Part shown: positions 8,781-16,216 of the stretch, piece after piece | Layout of the letters: every line of letters starts with the position of its first letter | How positions within the stretch are numbered: position 1 is the first letter of the stretch | Notes under the pieces: model-generated | The model's input: the letters and a program-made list of their open reading frames with translations, nothing else | Databases searched by the model: none | Told to the model about the DNA's origin: nothing | Translations under genes and position numbers: made by a program | Origin: Streptomyces tardus | Lineage (GTDB): Bacteria; Actinomycetota; Actinomycetes; Streptomycetales; Streptomycetaceae | DNA length: 64,000 nt | NCBI RefSeq assembly: GCF_018101125.2 | Contig: NZ_JAELVF020000001.1 | Coordinates: 4,486,962 to 4,550,961 of the forward strand | Reading direction: 5' to 3'

Positions 8781-9362
8781 TCAGCGCTCCGCGCGCACGA
8801 GCCGCGGAATCGGACCTATCCGGTAGAGCACCTCGGGCTCGTGGCCCTCGTCCGGGAAGGCCGTGCCGTCGAACAGCACCTCGCGCTCCACGCCGGCGCC
8901 GTGGCGCTCGGCGAAGGACGTGAACAGTCGGTTGGAGGGGGCGTTGTCGGGGGTCACGGTGGTTTCCATGTGGTCGATGCCGAACTCGTCGGCGACCCGT
9001 GCCGTCAGACCGTCGAGCATCGCGCCGGCGAGGCCGCGGCCGCGCTGCGAACCGTCCACGGCGACCTGCCAGATCAGCAGGGTCCGCTCGTGCCGGGGCC
9101 GTAGGAAGCCGGTGATGAAGCCGACTGGCTCTCCGTCCCCGTCGCGCGCCACGACCGAGGTGGCGGCGAAGTCCCGACACCACAGCAGATAGCTGTAGGA
9201 GGAGTTGAGGTCGAGCACCTGGGAGTCGCGGGCGATGCGCCAAAACGCAGCGCCGTCCTCGACCCCGGGGGTGTCGAGCTTCAGTCCTTCCGGGATTTCC
9301 AGTACTTCACGTACGTCGCTGCGGGCACCTGCAAGGTCTGCTTGTGCGGGGGTCATGTTCAT
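8781..9362 (-). CDS. ectA: Diaminobutyrate acetyltransferase
   Basis: 193 residues from ATG 9362 (a second in-frame ATG lies two codons on, at 9356). A GNAT-fold enzyme that N-gamma-acetylates diaminobutyrate with acetyl-CoA. The acetyl-CoA loop QRGRGLAGAML is intact. The upstream frame stays open to 9578 but has no family similarity there. The ribosome site before either ATG is weak, so the transcript could be nearly leaderless. First gene of ectABCD. Confidence 0.95.
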   Translation of the reverse strand: MNMTPAQADLAGARSDVREVLEIPEGLKLDTPGVEDGAAFWRIARDSQVLDLNSSYSYLLWCRDFAATSVVARDGDGEPVGFITGFLRPRHERTLLIWQVAVDGSQRGRGLAGAMLDGLTARVADEFGIDHMETTVTPDNAPSNRLFTSFAERHGAGVEREVLFDGTAFPDEGHEPEVLYRIGPIPRLVRAER

Positions 9363-9816
9363 TAAATTTACCGAGGAGAATCCGAAATTGCATCGCGGAT
9401 CAGGGTTACGCAGAAGCGCATGATGTGTTATCGCGCGAACCCGCGAACAGCGGGCGCGAGGCCGCGGAATTGGCCGGTTTGTCAGGGATAAAACGGGCCA
9501 AGCGGACGAAATGTTGAGTGCGTCACAGTCGCGTAACGCCTTGGAGACCCCTCCGAATTGCAGTGGCGTAGCTCGCAAAACCAGTGCGTTTGGGCTTGGA
9601 AGCGCCGGGCAGGAGAGAGTCGGTGACTAAGATCGCGATTTCGAATCCGAACGCATCGTAGCGGATTCCATGAGTGGCGCGAGTGACTTTCCGGGATTAC
9701 TGTCCGCGGTTGTTCCGCTGCTGTTCCCCTGTGGACCGGTGCGCGATCAGTTGTCGATCAGGCGGTGAAGAGTCGCCGATCGCATTCGGATCGGGGCGCC
9801 GATTAGTGTGCGGCCC
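9363..9816. other. Divergent promoter region, ectA and amidohydrolase
   Basis: 454 bases without a gene, noticeably richer in A+T than its surroundings near 9360-9400 and 9480-9520. It must carry the ect operon promoter (minus) and the amidohydrolase promoter (plus). A short hairpin CCCGC-GAACA-GCGGG lies near 9440. I could not assign -10/-35 elements with confidence. Confidence 0.6.
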
Positions 9817-10914
9817 ATGAGCGATAGCGCGGTGCTGCACATCAAGGGCCGGGTCCTGGTGGGCCCCGAGGATGTCCGGGACGAGCTGTGGGTGCGCGAG
9901 GGCCGCATCACCTTCGAGCGCCCCCGGGCCGCGGACACCGCCGCGCTCACCGGATGGGTGCTGCCGGGCCTCGTCGACGCCCACTGCCACATCGGGCTGG
10001 ACGCCGGCGGCGCGGTGGACCGCGCCACCAGCCGGGCCCAGGCGCTCGCCGACCGCGACGCCGGGACGCTCCTGGTGCGCGACGCCGGCTCGCCCGCCGA
10101 CACCCGCTGGATCGACGACGAGCAGGAGCTGCCCCGCATCGTCAGAGCAGGGCGACACCTCGCCCGGCCGCGGCGCTATCTGCGCAACTTCGCCCACGAG
10201 ATCGAACCCGAGGAGCTCGCCTCCCGGGTCGAGCAGGAGGCGAAGCGCGGCGACGGCTGGGTCAAGCTCGTCGGCGACTGGATCGACCGGGAGCAGGGCG
10301 ACCTCGCCCCCTGCTGGCCGCGCTGGGCCCTGGACGAGGCCGTCGACGCCGCCCATCGGGAAGGCGCGCGGCTGACCGCGCACTGCTTCGCCGAGAGTTC
10401 GCTGCGCGATGTGGTCGAGGCGGGCGCGGACTGCGTGGAGCACGCCACCGGACTGACCGAGGACCTCATTCCGCTCTTCGTCGAACGCGGCACCGCTGTC
10501 GTGCCGACCCTGGTCAACATCGCCACGTTCCCGCGCCTTGCCGAGAGCGGGCGGGCCCGGTTCCCGCGCTGGGCGGCCCACATGGACCGGCTGTACGAGC
10601 GCCGCCACGACACCGTGCGGGCTGCGTACGAGGCCGGCATTCCGCTCTACGTCGGCACCGACGCGGGCGGCACGATCGCGCACGGCCGGGTCGCCGACGA
10701 GGTGGCCGAGCTGGTGCGCGCCGGCATCCCGACGGTCGACGCGCTCTCGGCCGCCACCTGGGCCGCCCGCCGATGGCTGGGGCACCCCGGGCTGGAGGAG
10801 GGCGCGCCCGCCGATCTGCTGGTCTGCGACTCCGACCCCCGGGCGGACGTCCGGGCGCTGGCGGGGCCGCGCCGTGTGGTGCTCCGCGGCCGAGTGGTGT
10901 CGACGACGGGCTGA
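9817..10914 (+). CDS. Amidohydrolase family protein
   Basis: 365 residues from ATG 9817 (a GTG three codons earlier is possible). Metal-binding features of the amidohydrolase superfamily are in order: HxH in DAHCHIG (His56, His58), a candidate carbamylated Lys in WVKLVGDW, single His residues in LTAHCF and CVEHATG, and the late Asp in YVGTDAG. The arrangement resembles imidazolonepropionase/prolidase-type binuclear enzymes. Substrate unknown. Divergent from ectA. Confidence 0.82.
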   Translation: MSDSAVLHIKGRVLVGPEDVRDELWVREGRITFERPRAADTAALTGWVLPGLVDAHCHIGLDAGGAVDRATSRAQALADRDAGTLLVRDAGSPADTRWIDDEQELPRIVRAGRHLARPRRYLRNFAHEIEPEELASRVEQEAKRGDGWVKLVGDWIDREQGDLAPCWPRWALDEAVDAAHREGARLTAHCFAESSLRDVVEAGADCVEHATGLTEDLIPLFVERGTAVVPTLVNIATFPRLAESGRARFPRWAAHMDRLYERRHDTVRAAYEAGIPLYVGTDAGGTIAHGRVADEVAELVRAGIPTVDALSAATWAARRWLGHPGLEEGAPADLLVCDSDPRADVRALAGPRRVVLRGRVVSTTG

Positions 10915-11305
10915 CGCCAGTGCTGCCCGGCCGGCCTTGCTGCCCGTGCTGCCCGTCGTGCTGCCGGTGACGCACGCGGGCGCCGGTACGTCTGTCGGCG
11001 GCGGCCCGGCTCGGGCGGCGGTCCGGCTCGGGTCGCCGCCCGGCGTCCGTCGACGGTGCCGGATGCGTCGGCCGGGGCGCCCGGCGACGGCCGGGAGGTG
11101 TGCAACTGCCCCTGGTGCGGGGCCGGTTGACGCCGTACGGCGTTCGCGCATCCGTACGGTGCGATCCCGTCCGGGTGAAGTCGTGGCGCGCGGCTGACGC
11201 GACACGGGTGAGACGTCAACGATGGCGTCGTCCCGTCACCGGTGCGCGTGAAGTCCCCTGCCAGGCGCGTCGGTGGCCTCCAACCCCCGTGGGAGTTCCA
11301 CCACC
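10915..11305. other. Intergenic region, nothing firm
   Basis: About 390 bases. It contains two copies of CCGGCTCGGG 17 bases apart (11006 and 11023) and imperfect hairpins, but no plausible coding frame, riboswitch core or consensus promoter that I can defend. Confidence 0.5.
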
Positions 11306-12265
11306 GTGTCCAAAGCCGTATTCACTGTGCTCACCGCCACCGCCCTGCTCGCTGCCGCCGCCGCTCCTGCCTCGGCCACCGACAGCGGCGCGGACCCCGG
11401 CCGGGCGAGCGCCTCGGTGCTCCGCGCCGCCCTGGACGTCGGGCTGCTCAACAAGACCGTGCACGTACCGCTGAGCCTGACCCTCAACGAGGTGACGGTC
11501 CCCGACGGCGGCCGGGAGAAGGCCGACCGGACCGCGCTCACCGCCCACCTCGACGGCGTCGACAAGGGCCGCCCGTTCAGCGTGCTCAGGGCTGATGTGG
11601 CGCGTACGACGGCCACCGTCGACAAGAAGTCCGCCGAGGCGGAGGTCGAGCTGCTCAAGACGCGGGTGCACGTGCCCGGCCTGCCGCTCCTCTCGCTCAT
11701 CGAGGTGGACGCCGTCACGGCCCGTGCGCACTGCGCGGTGGGCGAGCGGCCCGTCGCCGAGGCGAACCCGCTGACCACGGTCAAGCTGCTCGGCCGGCGC
11801 ACGACGCTCAGCTCTTCCGGTCCGACCCACCTCAAGGTGCCCGGGGTGGGCGAGGTGAAGCTCGAACTCGCCCGTACCGAGACCACCAGCCGCACTGCCG
11901 CCGCCAGCGCCCTGGACCTGTCGGTCTCCGTCAACCCGCTGAACCTCAACGTGGCCGAGGTCGAGGGCCGGGTCACGCTCGCGGAGGCGAGCTGCCGAAC
12001 TCCGCGCGCGGCGAAGGAGGTCACCACCGAGGAGAAGCCCGAGAAGCCCCAGAAGCAGGCTCCTGAGCAGGAGAAGGGCGCCGCGCCGCAGACGGAGCGG
12101 CGCGCCACCGAGCAGACGTCGGCCGAGGAGCGGAAGGACGAAGAGGAGTCACCGCGCCTCGCGGCCACCGGCGGTGATTCGCGCACCCCCTACCTGCTGG
12201 GCTCCGGGGCCGCGCTGTTCGCCATCGGCGGCACCCTGCTCCTGGCCAGGCGGCGCAGGGCCTGA
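11306..12265 (+). CDS. SCO1860-type LAxTG cell-wall-anchored protein
   Basis: 319 residues if started at GTG 11306, which has GGGAG about ten bases before; a GTG at 11273 is an alternative. A signal peptide (hydrophobic core, APASA cleavage) is followed by a beta-rich region, a Glu/Lys/Gln-rich spacer from about residue 245, then LAATG, a hydrophobic helix and RRRRA. That tail is a class E sortase sorting signal (LAxTG); homologues are described as LAETG-anchored, so the Ala in place of Glu is a small variation. Position beside the B12 genes matches S. coelicolor SCO1860. Function unknown. Confidence 0.85.
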   Translation: MSKAVFTVLTATALLAAAAAPASATDSGADPGRASASVLRAALDVGLLNKTVHVPLSLTLNEVTVPDGGREKADRTALTAHLDGVDKGRPFSVLRADVARTTATVDKKSAEAEVELLKTRVHVPGLPLLSLIEVDAVTARAHCAVGERPVAEANPLTTVKLLGRRTTLSSSGPTHLKVPGVGEVKLELARTETTSRTAAASALDLSVSVNPLNLNVAEVEGRVTLAEASCRTPRAAKEVTTEEKPEKPQKQAPEQEKGAAPQTERRATEQTSAEERKDEEESPRLAATGGDSRTPYLLGSGAALFAIGGTLLLARRRRA

Positions 12266-12310
12266 ACGCCCGCCCGAGACGCGGCGTCGGCCGGGCGCAC
12301 GGGCGGTGCT

Positions 12311-12389
12311 CGCACGGGCGGGGCCCTGCCCGTGCGGCGGTGTTCCGCTCCGGCGGCAGGGCGAGCCTCCTCGTTCTGCCGCCGGAGCG
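12311..12389. terminator. Double hairpin between convergent genes
   Basis: Two stems in tandem: 9-bp CGCACGGGC (12311-12319 with 12328-12336), then a perfect 14-bp CGCTCCGGCGGCAG (12346-12359 with 12376-12389). They close both the LAxTG gene and the B12 operon, the last gene of which ends at 12396. Confidence 0.65.
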
Positions 12390-12395
12390 CTGGGC

Positions 12396-13937
12396 TCACC
12401 CCTGCCGCGCCTCCAACTCGGCGAGGGCGTGCAGGAGCCGGTCGCTGGTCGCCGGATCGCGCACCGCGAGACGCAGCCACTCCCGGCCCAGGCCGGGAAA
12501 GGTGTCCGCACGCCGTACGGCGAAGCCGCGTTCGCGCAGCAGGGCGCGCAACCGGGGCGCGTCGGGATGGTGCACCAGGACGAACGGCGCCCGCGCCGCC
12601 ACCCGCGCCGGACGCAGCCGGACCAACGCGTCCAGTCCGTGCAGCAGATGCTCCCGATGGGCCGCCGTCGTTTGCGCTGCCGCCTCGGCCTCCGCAAGCG
12701 CCTCGGGCGTGCTGCACACCTCCGCCGCGACCAGCGCGGGGCTGGAGACCGGCCACAGCGGCTGCCCCGCGCCCAGCAGCGCGACGGTCCGCGGGTCGGA
12801 GAGCACGTAGCCGATGCGCAGCCCGGCCAGCCCCCAGGTCTTTGTCAGGCTCCGGAGCAGGACGACCCGTCCCGGCAGCCGCCCGAGCAGGGGCACCAGC
12901 GACTCGGCCTCGCCCGGTACGGCGTCGATGAAGGCTTCGTCGACGACCAGCGTCCGCCCGGGGGCGGCGAGTCGGGCGAGTTCGGCGGCCGGGTGCAGCA
13001 CCGAGGTGGGGTTGGTCGGGTTGCCGACCACCACCAGATCGGCGTCCGCGGGCACCGGGGCGACGCCGAGCCGGAAGCCGTCGCGCTCCGTCAGCAGCAC
13101 CCGGCACACCGGTACGCCCGCGTCCCGCAGTGCTGCCTCCGGCTCGGTGAACTGCGGGTGCACCACCGCCGCTTGCCGCGCCCGCAGCGTACGGGCCAGC
13201 AGGACGAACGCCTCGGCGGCGCCCGCGGTCAGCAGCACCTGCTCCTCCGCGAGCCCGTGCCGCCGTGCCACGGCACGACGGGCGGCCCGGCCGTCGGGAT
13301 AGGCGGCCAGCCCGGCCAGCGAGGCGGTCAGCCGCTCCACCAGCCACGTCGGGGGCGTACCAGCGCGTACGTTGACGGCGAGATCGGTGAGTCCGGAGCC
13401 CTCGAGTCCGGAGCCCCCGGCGCCTTCGGCGTTTCCGTTCGGCCCGGCCTGCGGGCTGCGCACCTCGGCGTCCCCGTGGTGGCGCAGCAGGGCGGCGGAG
13501 GCGCGGTGTGCGACGGCGCAGGTGACCGTCGAGGGGTGGCCTTCGGGCGCCGACTTCCGCTTGGGGACGAGGAGTTCGGCCGCGTCGCCGTACGGTTCGC
13601 CCGCGCCGAGCAGCGCGGCGGCCTCGGCGACGCTCGGGGTGCCGAGCGAGGTGTCCGCTGCGGCCGAGGGGTGCGGCACCTCCACCGCCGCGAGCGCCGG
13701 GGCCGGGTAGCAGCGCAGCGGTACGCCCAACTCCTGGGCCGCCGCGGTGATTCCGGGCTCCCGCGCCCGTACGTCGACGGTCGCCAGCGCCCGTACCCGC
13801 CGCTCGGTGACTCCGGCGGCCTCCAGCGTCTGTCGGACCAGGGTCATGATCTCGGCCGGGTCGGCGCCCCGGCAGCAGCCCACCCCGACGACGCAGCCGT
13901 CGGGGTCCTCGGCCGCAGCCGCGCTCCCGGCGCTCAC
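12396..13937 (-). CDS. cobC: CobE/CbiG-like domain fused to CobC-type aminotransferase
   Basis: 513 residues from GTG 13937, overlapping the cobB stop by four bases (GTGA). Residues about 10-125 form a CobE/CbiG-C domain (GVGCCRGADPAEI). After a linker comes a class I/II PLP enzyme similar to L-threonine-O-3-phosphate decarboxylase CobD/CobC and histidinol-phosphate aminotransferase, with NPTNPTS, the DEAFID strand and SLTKTWGLAGLR holding the Schiff-base Lys. In B12 synthesis the PLP part would supply the aminopropanol arm; the CobE part acts at precorrin level. Actinobacterial proteins of this design are called Rv2231c-type CobC. The open frame extends upstream across cobB, but that part is a shadow. 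Confidence 0.85.
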   Translation of the reverse strand: MSAGSAAAAEDPDGCVVGVGCCRGADPAEIMTLVRQTLEAAGVTERRVRALATVDVRAREPGITAAAQELGVPLRCYPAPALAAVEVPHPSAAADTSLGTPSVAEAAALLGAGEPYGDAAELLVPKRKSAPEGHPSTVTCAVAHRASAALLRHHGDAEVRSPQAGPNGNAEGAGGSGLEGSGLTDLAVNVRAGTPPTWLVERLTASLAGLAAYPDGRAARRAVARRHGLAEEQVLLTAGAAEAFVLLARTLRARQAAVVHPQFTEPEAALRDAGVPVCRVLLTERDGFRLGVAPVPADADLVVVGNPTNPTSVLHPAAELARLAAPGRTLVVDEAFIDAVPGEAESLVPLLGRLPGRVVLLRSLTKTWGLAGLRIGYVLSDPRTVALLGAGQPLWPVSSPALVAAEVCSTPEALAEAEAAAQTTAAHREHLLHGLDALVRLRPARVAARAPFVLVHHPDAPRLRALLRERGFAVRRADTFPGLGREWLRLAVRDPATSDRLLHALAELEARQG

Positions 13938-15427
13938 CGCGCCGCCCGGTGGGCCGCGGCACGGGCGACCAGCCGCCTCGCGAGTTCCGGGTGCGCAGCC
14001 CAGTGCAGATGCAGATACGAGGCGTGCAGCCGCTCGTCGGCGAAGCCCTCGGTGCGCCGCGGCGGGCCGGGCACTCCCCAGGCGGGCGGCTCGCCGGCGG
14101 CGGGCGTCACGGCCGTGCGGTGGAACTCGTGGCCGCGCACCCGCGTGCCCGCAGCCGCCAGCACGTTGTCCGCCACCGCGACCGCCTCCCGGTAGCCGAG
14201 GGTGAGCCGGTCGGTCATGGTGGCGGTGAGGTCCAGCAGCCCGCACATGGGCCGCCCGTCCAACTCCCGTCCCAGGTAGAGCAGTCCCGCGCACTCCGCG
14301 GCGACGGGGCCGCGGAAGGCGGCGACCTCCCGGGCGAGCGGTTCGTTGGTGGCCAGCTCGTCGGCGTACACCTCGGGGAAGCCGCCGCCGATGACCAGCG
14401 CGTCCGCACCCTCGGGGAGCTGCTCCTCGTGCAGCGGGTCGAAGGCGACCACCTCCGCCCCGGCGGCGCGCAACAGCTCGGTGTGCTCGGCGTAGGAGAA
14501 GGTGAACGCCGCGCCTCCCGCCACCGCCACCACCGGCCGCCGGCCCGCCCGCCGCCGCGCCGCCGCTCCGAGCGGCTCGGCGTCCACGTCCCCCTCGGCG
14601 CCCACGTCGGCCCCCTCGGGCTGCGGCGCGGCTGCGGACCGTACCGCCACGGTGGCGCTCCACGGCTGCTGCGGCAGCGGGGGTGCGCTGTGCGCGAGCG
14701 CCAACAGGGCCTGGAGATCCACCCCTTGTGCCACCCGGACCGCCAGCTCCGCCACCGCCTCGACCGCCTCCCGGCGCCGCTCCGCGACCGGTACCAGTCC
14801 CAGGTGCCGGGCCGGGGTCCGTACCGGCTCGGCGCGGTGGAGCACGCCGACCACCGGGATGCCGACCGCCTCCATGGCCTCCCGCAGCAGTTCCTCGTGG
14901 CGTGCCGACCCGACCTTGTTGAGGATGACGCCGCCGATGCGCACCTCCGGGTCCCAGGAGACGAAACCGTGCACCAGCGCCGCCACCGACCGCGACTGCG
15001 AGGAGGCGTCGACCACCAGCACCACGGGTGCGCGCAGCAGCTTCGCGGCCTGCGCCGTGGAGGCCTCCTCACCACGCCCGGCGGCCCCGTCGTAGAGCCC
15101 CATCACGCCCTCGATCACCGCCAGGTCCGCCCCGGCGGCGCCGTGCAGCAGCAGCGGGGCGAGCAGCTCGGAACCGCACAGGAACGCGTCCAGATTGCGT
15201 CCGGGGCGTCCCTGGAGCCACGCCGGGGAGTGCCCGGCCTCACCCCCGTAGCGAGCGCCGGAGACCGCGAGCGCGTGGTAGCCGGGATCGATGTAGTCCG
15301 GGCCGACCTTGTGCGGGGACACATCGAGGCCCGCGCGGGTGAAGGCGGCCATCAGCCCGGTGGCCACGGTCGTCTTCCCCGAACCGGACGCGGGTGCGGC
15401 GACGACCAGCCGCGGGAGCCGGGTCAT
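13934..15427 (-). CDS. cobB: Cobyrinate a,c-diamide synthase
   Basis: 497 residues. ATP- and glutamine-dependent amidation of side chains a and c of (hydrogeno)cobyrinate. The N-terminal P-loop ASGSGKTT and the C-terminal class I glutaminase with nucleophile Cys in AAECAGLLYLG are both present. Start ATG 15427, preceded by GGGAGCGG. A 12-codon ORF ends on this start codon (15424-15462). Fifth gene of the operon, after a 189-base gap following cobO. Confidence 0.92.
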   Translation of the reverse strand: MTRLPRLVVAAPASGSGKTTVATGLMAAFTRAGLDVSPHKVGPDYIDPGYHALAVSGARYGGEAGHSPAWLQGRPGRNLDAFLCGSELLAPLLLHGAAGADLAVIEGVMGLYDGAAGRGEEASTAQAAKLLRAPVVLVVDASSQSRSVAALVHGFVSWDPEVRIGGVILNKVGSARHEELLREAMEAVGIPVVGVLHRAEPVRTPARHLGLVPVAERRREAVEAVAELAVRVAQGVDLQALLALAHSAPPLPQQPWSATVAVRSAAAPQPEGADVGAEGDVDAEPLGAAARRRAGRRPVVAVAGGAAFTFSYAEHTELLRAAGAEVVAFDPLHEEQLPEGADALVIGGGFPEVYADELATNEPLAREVAAFRGPVAAECAGLLYLGRELDGRPMCGLLDLTATMTDRLTLGYREAVAVADNVLAAAGTRVRGHEFHRTAVTPAAGEPPAWGVPGPPRRTEGFADERLHASYLHLHWAAHPELARRLVARAAAHRAAR

Positions 15428-15462
15428 CGTCCGCTCCCGGGGCGCTGGGCGGTGTGGTGCAT
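15424..15462 (-). CDS. Possible 12-codon leader ORF coupled to cobB
   Basis: ATG at 15462 preceded by AGGAG at about 8 bases spacing encodes MHHTAQRPGSGR and stops with TGA overlapping the cobB start as ATGA. It is the only long gap in an otherwise tightly overlapped operon. A good ribosome site plus stop-start overlap suggests translational coupling. The HH pair could be incidental. No homologue is known to me. Confidence 0.35.
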   Translation of the reverse strand: MHHTAQRPGSGR

Positions 15463-15616
15463 GGTGGCGCTCTCCTGGTTGCCGTCCCGAGGTGTCGGGC
15501 GCTGTACGGGTGGGGTGCCGGCCGCGCGGGCCGACCCGCCGACCGGTGCCCGTGAGCCGCGGCGGTCGGCCGGGCGCCGCCGTGGCCGGCCGGGGCCGTG
15601 CAACGGGCCGGGGGCC

Positions 15617-16216
15617 TCACCACTCGATGCCGCGCTGGCCCTTCTGGCCGTCGTCCATCGGATGGCGCACCTTGCCCATCTCGGTGACCAGATCGGCGGC
15701 GTCGATCAGCTCCGACGGAGCGTTGCGGCCGGTGATCACCACGTGCTGCGTGCCCGGCCGCTGCCGCAGCACCTCGACGACCTCGGCGGTGTCCACCCAG
15801 CCCCAGCGCAGCGGGTACGCGAACTCGTCCAGCACGTAGAGCCGGTGGGTCTCGGCCGCGAGGTCGCGCTTGACCTGCTCCCAACCCTCGCGGGCGGCCT
15901 CCTCGTTGGAGGTCGGATCACGCTGGACCCACGACCAGCCCTCGCCCATCTTGTGCCAGGCGACCGTGCCGCCCTCGCCGCTGGCGCCCAGCACCCGCAG
16001 CGCGCGCTCCTCGCCGACCTTCCACTTGGCAGACTTCACGAACTGGAACACCCCGATCGGCCAGCCCTGGTTCCACGCCCGCAGCGCCAGGCCGAAGGCC
16101 GCGGTCGACTTCCCCTTGCCGTCGCCGGTGTGCACGGCGACCAGCGGACGGTTGCGCCGCTGTCGGGTGGTGAGGCCGTCGTCCGGCACCACACTCGGCT
16201 GTCCCTTCGGCATCAC
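15617..16216 (-). CDS. cobO: Cob(I)yrinic acid a,c-diamide adenosyltransferase
   Basis: 199 residues. Transfers the 5'-deoxyadenosyl group of ATP to cobalt. The P-loop HTGDGKGKSTAAFG near residue 30 is diagnostic of the CobA/CobO type, and YVLDEFAYPLRWGW follows. Start ATG at 16216 overlaps the chelatase gene by four bases. Confidence 0.95.
   Translation of the reverse strand: MMPKGQPSVVPDDGLTTRQRRNRPLVAVHTGDGKGKSTAAFGLALRAWNQGWPIGVFQFVKSAKWKVGEERALRVLGASGEGGTVAWHKMGEGWSWVQRDPTSNEEAAREGWEQVKRDLAAETHRLYVLDEFAYPLRWGWVDTAEVVEVLRQRPGTQHVVITGRNAPSELIDAADLVTEMGKVRHPMDDGQKGQRGIEW

Noticed and set aside
13938..14663. Upstream extension of the CobE-CobC frame into cobB
   Set aside because: No similarity upstream of the GTG that overlaps the cobB stop; codon composition there belongs to the cobB frame.
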